Source: Sordariomycetes sp. S80-01Y (taxonomy: Eukaryota > Ascomycota > Sordariomycetes). Taken from it: a stretch of 64,000 bases of DNA. Position 1 is the stretch's first letter. Each line of letters begins with the position of its first letter. The notes beneath the pieces were generated by a model that saw only the letters and a list, made by a program, of their open reading frames with translations, made no database searches and was not told the origin of the DNA. The stretch lies in contig JAXQJY010000024.1 of assembly GCA_037042185.1 (NCBI GenBank), positions 124,001 through 188,000 on the forward strand, given 5' to 3'. The translations under genes were made by a program, and so were the position numbers. This document shows positions 1-10,555 of the stretch, piece by piece.

Positions 1-521
1 CAGACGTCTCCTTTTTCCAGACTCGCGGGCTGAGCAGCGCTCAGCTCACGTCCCCCAACTTCGCCGCCCCGGACGACGACGATGACGATTTACTGCCTGC
101 GCACTCGTTCAACGTGCAGTCATCCCCGCCGCGCACTCCCCCGCGCACACGGCGCAACGCCTCTCTCTCTAGACCGAACGGCAAACCGCCTGCCGCCGGC
201 GACGAGGGCGCTGACCTTCTGGTCTACCTTGCCAACTCGCCTTCTCCCGCAGTCAAAAACGGCCGTAGAACGATGGAGCCGCCCAGCACACCCCCCCAAA
301 AGGGCAAGAACCTCGATCTGCCATCCTCGATGATGACCACGCCTGGGGGAGGTAATCTCTTCCCCAACACACCAGGTCAGAACTTCGATTTGGCAGACTT
401 TGTCAACATCACACCGTCTCCGGCGCAAAAACCTTGGAAGACACCTTCCGCCCTTGCCTCCGCCAGAACGCCCCTCAGTGCCGCTCGACGGCGCTTGACC
501 TTTGACGAACCCCAGCCATGA
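1..521 (+). CDS. Whi5/Nrm1-like G1/S transcriptional repressor, 3' end
   Basis: This is the C-terminal part of a gene that begins left of the window; the frame is open from base 3 to the TGA at 519-521. A CAG at 18-20 could be a splice acceptor, so the first few codons may be intron. The visible protein has a run of Asp, the segment LLVYLANSPSPAVK, a Pro/Thr stretch ending in LPSSMMTTPGG, then TPGQNFDLADFVNITPSPAQ and a basic end with ARRRLTFDE. From family knowledge, the LADFVNITPSP part is the GTB-type motif by which fungal Whi5 and Nrm1 proteins bind the SBF/MBF transcription factors and hold back G1/S genes until CDK phosphorylates them. Several TP and SP sites fit CDK control. The repressor family is clear by pattern; whether it is the Whi5 or Nrm1 role cannot be told from this fragment. 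Confidence 0.6.
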   Translation, partial: DVSFFQTRGLSSAQLTSPNFAAPDDDDDDLLPAHSFNVQSSPPRTPPRTRRNASLSRPNGKPPAAGDEGADLLVYLANSPSPAVKNGRRTMEPPSTPPQKGKNLDLPSSMMTTPGGGNLFPNTPGQNFDLADFVNITPSPAQKPWKTPSALASARTPLSAARRRLTFDEPQP

Positions 522-1492
522 GTTGCCCTGGGTTGGCTGAGATGAGGACAGAAGTTCATTTTCTTTGTACATGATACCACGACGCCATTTTACTCTCTAC
601 TTTTTGTTGACAGGGTTTTGTGGGTGCTATTTTTACTTGTTGCCAACGGGCTTTGCTCGTTATAGTGGCTGTTGGATTGCTGTTTTACGAAGCGGGCGTT
701 ACGATTTGGGGCCGGGAGCATGCCAGGCCTCAGGAGGCTTCCCACACTGTGGAAACTCTTTACTTACCAGCAGACGGTTCAGCTGTCAACTTTGCGAGAA
801 ACTCCACCACAGAGGGGGGCGTAATGATCTCGATGGAACTTCAATAGAATTATCATCACTCTCTGTCGTCCTGCTGCCAGTCTCATTCGTGCATCAGATA
901 GGGTCGAGGGTGCGTTAGCTGCTCTTTTTTCTACTAGCGCGGAGATCAATTAACGCGTTGTCGCGTCTTTTTCGCGAAGGCCGTCGCGCGATCGCCCATT
1001 CGGGGCCAATCAGCGCTGCGACGCATGTCGTCACGCGAATGTGTCGCGATGGTGTCGCGTCGAGTCGCGAGATTGAGTCCGGTCCGACGAGGGGCGTTCA
1101 ATGAAAGCTGATTTTGCGAGGCCACCGATGAGCTTCGGTGAGGATGGCACAGGACATGGTGGTGGGCGGATGCTGAGCTGGGGAGACGACGTTGGAGTCG
1201 AGATACAAGCTAGGACCCAATAAAAGATGCACGGCGTGGACTTATTGATACATGTATATATTCACGACAAGCCAGTCGAGCTTGCTTCCCCTAGTATGTA
1301 TAGTATAACAGCATTATTTGCAATGCAAACGAGCGTGCCCATTTTCCAACCCCGCGATGCCATGCTATGGTATACCCAAAACGCCTGGAGATGCCCGATC
1401 CCTGCCAAAGCTTTCCCAACGTGATCTCAATTTGCGGCGTGCAAGATACATTGGACGTCCGCCTTCCCTAGATTCCCAGGTACCCTTCATGA
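522..1492. other. Intergenic, tail-to-tail, with a CGCG-rich patch
   Basis: This lies between the 3' ends of two convergent genes. Short frames at 565-918 and 620-847 look like 3' UTR rather than genes: they have no family resemblance. The notable content is the CGCG cluster at 953-1069, listed separately. Nothing else was recognised. Confidence 0.5.
953..1069. promoter_or_regulatory. Cluster of CGCG sites including one ACGCGT
   Basis: CGCG occurs about nine times in roughly 117 bp (near 954, 962, 973, 984, 986, 1034, 1045, 1056 and 1066). The first lies in ACGCGT at 953-958, which is the MluI cell-cycle box bound by MBF in yeasts. Most of the others are TCGCGA or TCGCGT. The clustering is seen directly; a regulatory role is inference, and it is odd because the patch lies downstream of both flanking genes. 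Confidence 0.3.
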
Positions 1493-3682
1493 TCAGCTAG
1501 CCTTCCCAATCCCGGGGCTCCTCTCGTCAGCCCACCTCAACGCTTCAACCCCCACATCCCCCCTTCCGTTTCCCCTGTTGTTCCGATCGCTCCAATCCTC
1601 ACTCAGGCTGCTGACCCTGCTGGTAAAGCTTTTCAAGCTACCTTCGCGTGTGTTGGCCCTCGTGTTGCCCCGCGTGGAAGCTACTTCCGGCACAGCGACC
1701 AGGGTCCCCGGATGAGGTTCGATTTCCAAGTCGAACTGGTCGGACCGCACAGCACCGCGACTCAAGGGTGTGTCTGTCTGATGTCGATTCGGGGGCGTCG
1801 CGGTCCCGGAGTGGTGGTAGGGAGCAGTGGACTGTTGTCGCAGCGGTGAGGATGTTTGGCGGTGGAGCGATCCTGTTCTTGAACGACCTGGTTGCCCTCG
1901 AGGGTCGTAGGTCGTAGCTGCGAGCGGAAGGGGCTGGATGGAGTTGGCGTCGGTAAAGGGGTTGCGAAGGGGTGGTGTCTGGTGTACGGCATAGCCTTCT
2001 GAGGAACCTTGCCCGCGCTGCTCAACAGCGTAGTCGTCGGAGAAAGGGTCGTTCCCGCGACTCCGGGCATCGTTGATCATAAGGCCCAAGGCGCCGGAGA
2101 AGTCCTGAGAGCTCGTCCGACGGCCCAGGTCGCCACTTGGCCCTGCCTCTGGCATCCCGTTCCGGACGCCCCAGTTGAAGTTCGCATCCTCCCGGGTACG
2201 AGACCACCAGTTTGTCAGGCGATCTTTGTTAGACATTTCGTCATCGTGGGGGCTCAAATCATGGTTGTCGCGTGATTGAGGTGGCAAGGCTCCAGCAGCG
2301 TAGTGCTGAGAGTTGCCCCTGTTCAAGTTGACACCTGATTTGCGACTCGGTTGAGGTGAGGGCTTGTTGAACTTCCGGCCGATGGCATCGAATCTGTATT
2401 CAACGGCTTCCTTCATCCGCGCGGCTTTATTCGTAGGACCAATGGACCCGTTATCAAAGTCCCATGTCTTCTCCGTTCTGCTTGAATTCGGGGGCTCGAA
2501 GACCGGTGTTTGGATGACATACTTGTGTCGTTGACTGCGTTTCCGCCAGAACCAAAAGAGCAGGAAGCCGACCAAGGCCACAGCAGCTAGGGACCCAATC
2601 ACGGAACCGGCAATAATGCCAGCTTGCTTGGACTCGTCAACGCCGTTGGTTGAACCAACAAGATCATTGTTCGAGTCGCCGGTCGGGGAGCTCTGATCAT
2701 TGCCAGACGGAGCGGGTATTGTTGTCACTACGCCGCCTTCGAGTGTTGTCGTGATGAAGCTGTCGCCGGTGCTTGATGTGAATGCTCCCGCGCCGCCAGA
2801 GCCTCCTTCGCTATCGCCGTCAGAGTCAGTGCCGCCATCATCATCGTCGTCATCATCGCCATCGCTGTCCTCATCGTCTGACCCGTCCCCTTCGGAGTCG
2901 TTGCCGTCAAGAGACTCGTCACTTCCATTATCAATCTCGTCGCCAGACCCAGACCCGTCTTGGCGGCTCTCATCCCCAGCGTCCTCTCCATCGCCATCAT
3001 CCCCGCTTCTTCCAGCTCCTTGATTTACAGTCTGTGTGGACTCGGGACCATCAGCAGTTTGAGTAATCCCGTCGTTGGCTCCGGCCTGACCAGATGTTGG
3101 TGTGGGTGAGCTACTGTCGTCCTCATCGCTTCCTTCCTGAGCAGGCTGCTCTGGGCTCTCAGTCCCGTCGGTCAATCCTTCAGATGTCGGAGCTGGTGAA
3201 CCCTCGTCTGTCTCATCACCGTCGTCAGTCGAGGGCTCCTCGCTCACCGGCGTCCCTTCAGGTAGACTCTCCGTCGCAGAAGGTTCAAGTACCTCATCTT
3301 CGTCCGTCCCTGCCTCTGCTTCATCAGCTCCATCCATCCGAAACTGTCCCTCGGGTGATGTCGATGATGACGCGGCACCTGGAATCGTCTCAGTCGGCTC
3401 CGGCGTCGCATCTGGTATGCTCAAGGCGGAAGAAAGACTGAGGAGCTCGCCCGACGCCACGGGAGCCTCCATCAAGATGCCGCCCGGAGGCACGCCTCCC
3501 TGAGTATCGCCGCTCGGGTCCGCAGCAGGTGGGCTGGTCGCGGTGACAGCATTCTCAGGACTCGTGGCATTGCGTGGTATTGCTGTGCATTTCCTGCCGT
3601 CGATGGATGTGAGTACAGCTCCCGCTGGGAGATCCGACATGTCGACCAGCCCACAGTCCGACTTGGAAACCCAAGATAATGT
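1493..3682 (-). CDS. Single-pass membrane protein with acidic Ser/Thr-rich outer region
   Basis: I do not recognise a named family. Counted from the ATG at 3640 the protein has 715 residues: about 335 residues rich in Ser, Thr, Pro, Gly and acidic residues (with a seven-Asp run near residue 260), one transmembrane helix at about 340-365 (IAGSVIGSLAAVALVGFLLF), a basic stop-transfer WRKRSQRHK, and a ~345-residue polar tail ending in GIGKAS. This layout (disordered outer part, one helix, long cytosolic tail) resembles fungal wall-stress sensors and Mid2-like proteins, but no WSC or CFEM cysteine pattern is visible. The ATG-initiated form lacks a signal peptide. The frame stays open upstream for 14 codons (LSWVSKSDCGLVD) to an AG at 3683-3684, so a signal-peptide exon probably lies further right. 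I could not place it with confidence, and the 5' end is given as this acceptor. Confidence 0.65.
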   Translation of the reverse strand, partial: TLSWVSKSDCGLVDMSDLPAGAVLTSIDGRKCTAIPRNATSPENAVTATSPPAADPSGDTQGGVPPGGILMEAPVASGELLSLSSALSIPDATPEPTETIPGAASSSTSPEGQFRMDGADEAEAGTDEDEVLEPSATESLPEGTPVSEEPSTDDGDETDEGSPAPTSEGLTDGTESPEQPAQEGSDEDDSSSPTPTSGQAGANDGITQTADGPESTQTVNQGAGRSGDDGDGEDAGDESRQDGSGSGDEIDNGSDESLDGNDSEGDGSDDEDSDGDDDDDDDGGTDSDGDSEGGSGGAGAFTSSTGDSFITTTLEGGVVTTIPAPSGNDQSSPTGDSNNDLVGSTNGVDESKQAGIIAGSVIGSLAAVALVGFLLFWFWRKRSQRHKYVIQTPVFEPPNSSRTEKTWDFDNGSIGPTNKAARMKEAVEYRFDAIGRKFNKPSPQPSRKSGVNLNRGNSQHYAAGALPPQSRDNHDLSPHDDEMSNKDRLTNWWSRTREDANFNWGVRNGMPEAGPSGDLGRRTSSQDFSGALGLMINDARSRGNDPFSDDYAVEQRGQGSSEGYAVHQTPPLRNPFTDANSIQPLPLAATTYDPRGQPGRSRTGSLHRQTSSPLRQQSTAPYHHSGTATPPNRHQTDTPLSRGAVRSDQFDLEIEPHPGTLVAVPEVASTRGNTRANTREGSLKSFTSRVSSLSEDWSDRNNRGNGRGDVGVEALRWADERSPGIGKAS

Positions 3683-6076
3683 CTAAACTAGCGCAGCAGA
3701 TGGCAATGAGGAATGAGGGGACTCAATCGATTGGTGAGTGTAGACACGATGCAGTAGATAGGGGCGCACTACAATTTCCGCTAGAGCAGCACCGCAATAC
3801 TCAACGAAAAAGCCGCTCGATACAGCAGAATGAGATGCAATGGAAAGAAGACATCAAGAGTGTAACAAGAATTGGCGACCAGAGCCCAGAACCTTCCTTG
3901 CCTGGGTCAGTCACAAAGTGACTGGGAGAGGCGGACGGGGGAGGTCCGCCACCCGCCTGGTTCGGGAGCACAGGCCAAACTCGCAAGGTGCCGGCCAAGA
4001 ACCCGCCTGCTACCCGCCTTTGCGTACGGAGGATTCTGTGCACCGCCATGTCGCATCAAGATGAGAAAGGCATTGTGGTATCGAATGTCCATGGGGAGGG
4101 GCAGGGGTCGGATACCCCTGTCCTGCGACACATCTGAGGCACGAGACATCTCAGAACCTTTCCATGCAAGGACTGAGCGCCGAGCAGCACAGCAAAAAGC
4201 AAAGCCCTCGAGTTGCAAAAACACCCAACAATAGAGGCCGACATAAATTTCTAAAGGGTGTAGCTGAGAATCAATTCGCCGCAATCGAGGACCTGTAAGG
4301 CGGTTGCGTAGCGTAACCGGAAGAGGCAGGCAGCCTTGGTGAAGGATTGACCAAATGGGAAAATTGCTGGGGGCGGGACGGACGGACAGAATATCCATGC
4401 ATGCAGAAGCCTGACCGTCCCGCTGCGACGGCACGGATCTCGCCATCACAGCGCTGTTGATGTGAATCCCAGAGGTTGAGACGCAGGCACGGATTTGCAG
4501 ACGTTCCGGGTATCAGCTGCGAACCGAGACAGTCCAACCCTTGGCTACAATTGCGATGACGGTCCACCAGCGAGGCCGATATCTGTCCGCCCACTCGGCC
4601 GGAAGCCATGCGACAGCTGTTGCGGTGGCGCCATTGTGATGTGGTGAATCGCCCGGCTAACCCTAAGTAATGGACGAATTGGCCGCCTTGTCCTTCATGA
4701 TTCAGCAGACCGCGTCGTCTCAGCTCGTGATAGTTGAGGGATCCTTGTCCACGGCGAGCCATGGCTTGTCAGCCCGTTCACGAGTCACGACCCCAGGAGT
4801 CTCGACCTGTGTTCTCCAAAGTCACACTGAGAGGTTATCCGGCCACGCGCCTCGGCTGGCCATGCTCCGGGGCAGGATGTGTTTGAAACAGGGCCTTGTG
4901 GCTCAGGTGATGGACGCCTGAAGCTGTTGCTCTGCGGCAGCCACACGCGAGGCTGGCATCCCTACCGACCCAGGGAGCTGGAACATTGCGGATCTTCTTG
5001 ATAGCTGTTGCAAAGCTTGGTTTTGCCCGTGATCGGCGCTTTCAACGGCGATTATGGCGGTGGTTTCGTTATGTGGTGGTTGCTCGGGAGAAAACCAAGG
5101 TGAATCCCGACACAGCAGGGAGATCCGGAGTGAGGCTGATGGTTGGATACGCCAAACCATGAAGCATCATCAAGCTCTAGGTCGTGAAAGGGCTGCTCAA
5201 AACGACAGCTCCGTGGTGGTGACTGCACTTGATTTGATCGCTTCAGGACACCGAGAAAGCAACATGAAGACGTCCGACTATCGAAAACCATAAGGGTGCC
5301 GTCATGAAGTTCTACCAGGAAGTGCACAGTGCACAGTCACAGTTGCCAGTAGCTCAGCACGGTATGTTGCGGCACGCTCAGGCTGCTGATGCTGGGCTGC
5401 CATCACTACTGGTGCTACTCCACGTTCGGACCAGCGCCGCCACTGGCGCCTGAGGCAGGCGGTCGGTCCCGTCTCAAGTCCAACGTCCTACGTCCAACGT
5501 CCATCCGGTCAGCGGCTTCATCATCAACTTTGGTGATTCCAGGCCCGAGAATCAGGCGCAGATGGTCATGTTGGTTCAGCCTGCGTCTTTGTTGACCGCG
5601 ACCATTTTTCTCACCGCGAACAGCTCTCAATAACTTCAGAGAGCATGGATGCGTTGCCCTCCCCACTACAGTGCATCCGAGTCCAGGTCGCCAGCAGCAA
5701 GCATTCGACCCTCTTCACTCCGACTCCAACTCCGACTGCTTGTCCCCGCCTCCGCGCTCATCACCCATCCGTCAGTGCTTGCTCGTCCAGGCCTTCACCG
5801 CATCGCGTATCCTTCACGCACCCTCCTTGATTCCTTTGATTCGAGCTGTGCTCGTCAGCCTCAACGTCAGCCGCCACGAAGTGTCTAGCCTTTGACTTGG
5901 CGGCCTTCTCCTGAGCTGCACTGTCACGCCACGGCATCCATTGGCTCATAGATCAGCGGCTTGATATTCCAGCCGAGCGTCACGCTCAAGAATTGAATCG
6001 CCCAAGCAGTTACGGCCTTGAGCCGCATAGTTGATGCTGTCTGTCGCAAACTTGTGGTCTTTGAATTATAGACATT
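3683..6076. other. Gene-poor 2.4-kb region
   Basis: The right end of the membrane-protein gene (a likely missing first exon) and the promoter and leader of the next gene lie here. Minus-strand frames at 3907-4449 and 4271-4762 have no recognisable domain and amino-acid usage like chance translation. From 5640 to 5840 the plus strand is CT-rich (repeated CTCCGACTCCAACTCCGACT-like units), typical of a fungal leader for the gene at 6077. No gene is supported. Confidence 0.4.
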
Positions 6077-7747
6077 ATGTTCGCGAGTGTAGCCCTTGGT
6101 AAGTCGAGTCCCTAATGATCGGGTGTGTGATCATCGCATCACTACCCTCAGCGATATGACACCTTCATCCTCTGAGCATAATTCGAACTAATAATTCCAG
6201 GGCATATTGCGCCGCCCAAGATTGATCCCAAGGATATTCCTGAGCCAACGCCAGTGAACCTCCCAAGATACCAGCCTTTTGCCCGTGAGAATGTCCCCGT
6301 GGAGCCAACAGAGGCCGTGCCAGCGCTTTTGCGACATAATGGACGCGCCAACGGTACCTTTTTAGGCGCACGAGGTCTTTCTGCAATTGGTCTCAACCTC
6401 GAATTGGACTCGTCCTCCGAGAGATTGGTGCCAGACCCAGGCTACATACCAGACTTCAAGCATTGGGAGACACTATCGCCAGAAGAGGCCAGAGAGCAGA
6501 ACGATTCAACCAAGAGACGCATACGCAATGGGAACACCTCTCCTGGATGCTCCACTTACCTCGAGCGCGTCCGGGAGCTTTCTCATGGAAATGAGGAGGG
6601 ATTTCGCACGGTCCGGAGGATAGCGCCCCCTAAAGGCAAGCAACATGCTCGTCTAGGTAATGCCTACGAGTTTTTCCGCTGCCTTGAACAACTCACCCCA
6701 TTCTGGGACGACCCGACTCTGCCGCCAGACCTGCCACCCTCACCGGAAATGAGCCCTTCCGAAAGTACGACTAAACAGGAGGGTACGAACGAGAAGCCCA
6801 AGGAGCCGCATGAGTACAGATTCGTGCGGACATCGGCGGGACACAGCATGCCACCTGAGTATCGGCAGAACTTGCTGTCAGCATTTATCAAACTTGTGGC
6901 GTATGATTTCGGCTGCAATGTGTCGATGGCGCGGACCGAACCACGGCTGCAGCTGAGCTCGGGGCACGAGTCGTTGTCTCCGCGCAAATCGTACTATGCT
7001 TCGAATTGCAGCTTCATTTTCCAAAGCCCGACGACGCGGGAAGCAGCTCGAGCCGGCAACGTATACGGACCAGTTGCCGCTGCGAGCGCTCGACCAACGA
7101 CAGATTTCACTAGTCCAGATGTTGAGACTGCGCAGTCGCATGATCTTGCGCGAGAAATCCTCGCAGCGCTTATCACAGCTCAGCATCGAGCACGCGAGGG
7201 AAAGACAGAGCTTCGGTTTGGCGAGGGGCAGTGGTGGACTGAAAAGCCTCGCTGGGGTGGTGGTTCAGGAGGCCCCATCGGCCGTGAAATCGACCGGGAC
7301 GCTGTCCAAGGGGACAAGGATTCCCGACCTAGCGACTCGGATGGCATGCCGGTTCCCAAGAAGGCGCGCAAGAACATGTCGATTTACGACAACTACCGGA
7401 TGGTCCGTCCCCCAGCCCACACCTGGGATAGAAAGGCCCATTACCAGGCTGTTGGAAAGGTGAAGGGTGCCGAGCACGACGATGTCTATGTCATCAGCTG
7501 CCTGTTCCACCACATCTCGATCCTGCGCGTCCGAGTGCCTAACAGATTGCTTGAGGTGCTGGAAGGGTCGCCGGAAGAGGATCTGACAAAACGGAGCTGG
7601 GGCAGCGTGCAAGCATGGAGGAGCCCGTGGTTCGATATGTTCCAAACGGATGAAAGGCTAGAGGCCATGAGATGTCTTTGGGGTGTCATGGCATACCAGA
7701 TGAGAACAGATCCGCCTGCGAACGATGTGACTATGGAGGACGCATGA
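6077..7747 (+). CDS. Conserved fungal protein of unknown function
   Basis: This has two exons. Exon 1 is only 22 nt (6077-6098, ATG then FASVAL) and is followed by a GTAAGT donor at 6099. Exon 2 runs from 6201, after ATTCCAG, to the TGA ending at 7747. The join restores MFASVALGHIAPPKIDPKD, about 523 residues. The protein appears soluble, with no signal peptide or helix. It has a central folded-looking part (NAYEFFRCLEQLTPFW, then YRFVRTSAGHSMPPEYR) and a C-terminal part with WWTEKPRWGGG, IYDNYRMVRPP and VISCLFHHISILRVRVPNRL, separated by Pro/Ser/Glu-rich linkers. A basic KKARK near residue 400 could be a nuclear signal. I recall relatives in other ascomycetes carried as hypothetical proteins, some labelled geranylgeranyl pyrophosphate synthetase, but no DDxxD prenyltransferase motifs are visible and that label should not be used. 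Confidence 0.8.
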
Positions 7748-10555
7748 GCCTTCAGGGTGCAAACGCACATAAGAAGCATGTCAAGAAGCACAAATAGACA
7801 GAAGGGGACATCCAAGCCGCATCGGTGCCAACCACGTCCGGGAAGGGCAATCCGTTATACCTCCTCGTTATCGGCTATAGCCTGCCAGCTCATCCGTACC
7901 TGCAGCATCTAATCACACATCCAAGACATTTCCCGGTAACCGACCTAGCTTGATTACCCAGCGACCGCTCCGGCCAACGACGTTGCTCATCTCTACCAAG
8001 GGGGTGACTATAGAGTAACGTGGAGGTGGCTGTGTCTCGTTGAGATGAAATACAGCTGAACTTCGATATCCACAACCCAGCTGTGCAGGGGTCGGAGTGT
8101 TCATCTCGAGCGCTAAGGGGAATAGCGAACCGTTCCAACGGGGCAGCGAGGAGGCAGAGGCATGCATGACGCTGGGGACTCACGGGACTGTCTGGATGTC
8201 GAGGACGGCTGTCGCTGGCATTCCGTGGCAGGGAGACAAGGCGAGGGGGTAACGGAGTGCCGGAATTACTAGCCGCATCGCCTGTCCCGAGGGAATGGAG
8301 CCTGTTGATTCATCTGAAAATGTGATTGGAGAGTGGGGGATGAAGATCGCGAGAGATTGATCCCTGAACTGCTGAAAGTTTATTCTTGACGTGCATATCT
8401 GCGTTTTGCTGGGTTCTTGCCGGCGTGAAGGGGTGGAGCGGATAGCACTGCCTCGCCGTTCTGCCGGTCTGGGACGATGCAAGGCACGGGTATTGGGATA
8501 TGTGGCTTGACGTGTGACAAGCAGCTCTACAAGTGTGGCTGTGATCAATCTCGGTTCATGATCTCATTGCTTCTGCGGTTGTAATCAGGCCGAGATGAGG
8601 GCTTGCTAGTTGATAGGATCTGGAGACCAGCAGAAGCAACGCGAGGCCAGAATGGCGACCGGATCGCTGATGTGGGCGGGACTGATTGGGCGACCGTGAA
8701 GGCTCAGCTGCCGGGTTGTCCGGGTGCATTTCCCCATTAGCAGAGGTACATCTGGTAGATTATCAAATGCCAGCAAAGGGATAACAATAACAAACAATAG
8801 CAAGAACCCCGCGGCCGTCATACAGTGTTGAATTGCAAATTTTCATGGTCGCAGTCAATGAATTTGGTGGTGCATATCAGCAACGTTGTCGGGCAGTGGT
8901 TCAGAGCGACCGGTGTCTGACATTAGCGCGTGGAAGTGGATTGCATCCGCGCACACTGCCACTCCCCCAAAGCTGTAAACTCGGGGTGGCCGTCAATATC
9001 GACTGTGCCAGGCCACTAAGATTTAGTCTCCCATGACCCGCTGTTGGAATTCTGCGGGATGTCAATCAGATGTGATCAAAATAGCAAGCTAGAGATTTCC
9101 AGCGCTAGGCTGCCAGATGATGCACTCGGACGCTCGCTAGCTTCAACGTTTTGTGTTCAGTCGCACATGGTTGATGTTGGTGGCCATGCGGCTGGTGTGA
9201 AGCTTCGCCCCCAGGCGTGCCGTCCAGCAGCGAGATTGTGGCGTATGGGAATCCGAGCAGACTTCACAAAACGGGACCCGGCCTATCGACGGCGTAAACC
9301 GCTGGAAGAGAGTGACGATCACCATGATGTTCGCTGTAACTCGGCCCTTAGGGTAGGTTAGGCTAAAGGCGACGACGGTGGGGATTGCGGATTGCACTAC
9401 GGGAGGAATGCCGAGGCTGGTGCGAGACGCATGTCTCATTCTAACTTTCCAGGCGGTTCGGGAACAGGCGTTGCGACATGCATTCCCCATCCGCGCGGTA
9501 CAACGATGAGAGGACGAACAGACGAGACGGACTCGATATGATGTGCCTCTGAGGGATCAGGGCCAGGAATATTACAGATCGTGATATTGATAGAATACTT
9601 TCCGAGAGAACATGATTGGCGACTGACGGAAATCAGGACCCCGCTTGCCTGCTTCGGGTTACGATTGCCCGCCGTCAGAATTTTGGTACGCGTACCCCAT
9701 ACCCGTCATCAAAGTCACGAGCCTCAATGCTGACGCGCTGACGCGCTGACGCCGTCCTGGCCGTTGACGGCCTCGCCACAAACGCCTTTTGGAGGAGAGC
9801 ACAACAATTGGCATTCAGCTTCGGACAGCGAGCCCCAAGCAACGACAGCAGCCCCTCGTAGACGCAGACGCAGCCGCAGCCGCAGCCGCAAGTGGCAGAG
9901 GACGCTTGCATCGTTCACCGAGAGCACCCACTGGCGCTCACTCTGGCAGCGACTGCACCGCACACTCCCGGAGCAGATACGTCCACACCTCACACCCACA
10001 TTTCCCAACACACCACACCACCCACGCCCCGCCGCCGAACAACGACCTAACGCTCGAGATTTCCGAATCCCAACTTCCCTCCCTCTCCGCTATACCTGCA
10101 TCTGCACCTAAACACCCAGCCTCGCTCGAGTACTCCGAACCACCGCTGTCCTGCACCTCACCGCTCCGCCGAATCCCAGCCCTGCCAGCGCGGCTACCGG
10201 TCGACCTACATGCGCCGTGCCTCGCTCGTCTCGATCCTTTACCTTCGCTCCCCAACTAAGCTGGGCAACCATCATATCTACCTCCACCACCCGACGCGTC
10301 CCGTATAAAGGAGCTCTGCCGTCCTCACGATTCGCGCCATCCCTAAGCTGGTCTTTTGTGAGACAAGTCCCTTTGGGCCGGACCCGGACATAATCAACCC
10401 CATTGACACCCAACCTGACCCCGACGTCACTACCAATATCCGTCCCCCTCCGTCGCGGCACCTCGATCTCATACCGAGCTTCTAGACTTGAAGGACCAGG
10501 TCGCTTCACCTACCCCAGAGCCCGTTGGAGCCTTTGAGCTCTTCTACGCCCTGAC
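7748..10555. other. Gene-poor 2.8-kb region, metacaspase promoter at right
   Basis: Open frames here are short and unconvincing. One, on the minus strand at 8606-8821, starts with a hydrophobic MTAAGFLLLFVIVIPLLAF and is discussed as a finding. The right part holds the promoter and leader of the metacaspase gene: three tandem GCTGACGC units (9729-9752), a 14-bp palindrome (9759-9772), a GCAGCC repeat around 9864-9890 and a long C-rich, purine-poor tract at 9940-10300. No RNA gene or transposon was recognised. Confidence 0.4.
9729..9772. repeat. Three tandem GCTGACGC units plus GGCCGT-TG-ACGGCC palindrome
   Basis: GCTGACGC is repeated perfectly at 9729-9736, 9737-9744 and 9745-9752. Six bases on, 9759-9764 (GGCCGT) and 9767-9772 (ACGGCC) form an inverted repeat with a 2-bp gap. 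The block lies about 0.8 kb upstream of the metacaspase start codon. TGACGC resembles a bZIP half site, which makes a transcription-factor array possible; this is inference. Confidence 0.4.

Noticed and set aside
565-918. Hydrophobic short frames after the Whi5/Nrm1-like gene
   Set aside because: They lie directly in the expected 3' UTR, differ in frame from each other and resemble nothing known.
3907-4762. Minus-strand frames of 180 and 163 codons in the 2.4-kb gap
   Set aside because: They overlap each other in different frames, have random-looking Arg/Gln-rich composition, no family motif and no clear splice-linked partner exon.
6077-7747. Geranylgeranyl pyrophosphate synthase as a name for this gene
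   Set aside because: Neither aspartate-rich DDxxD motif nor any other prenyltransferase landmark is present.
9860-9895. Arg/Ser-rich (RS-like) translation around the GCAGCC repeat
   Set aside because: The RRRRRSRSRSRK peptide comes from a simple repeat in a promoter, with no surrounding conserved domain.
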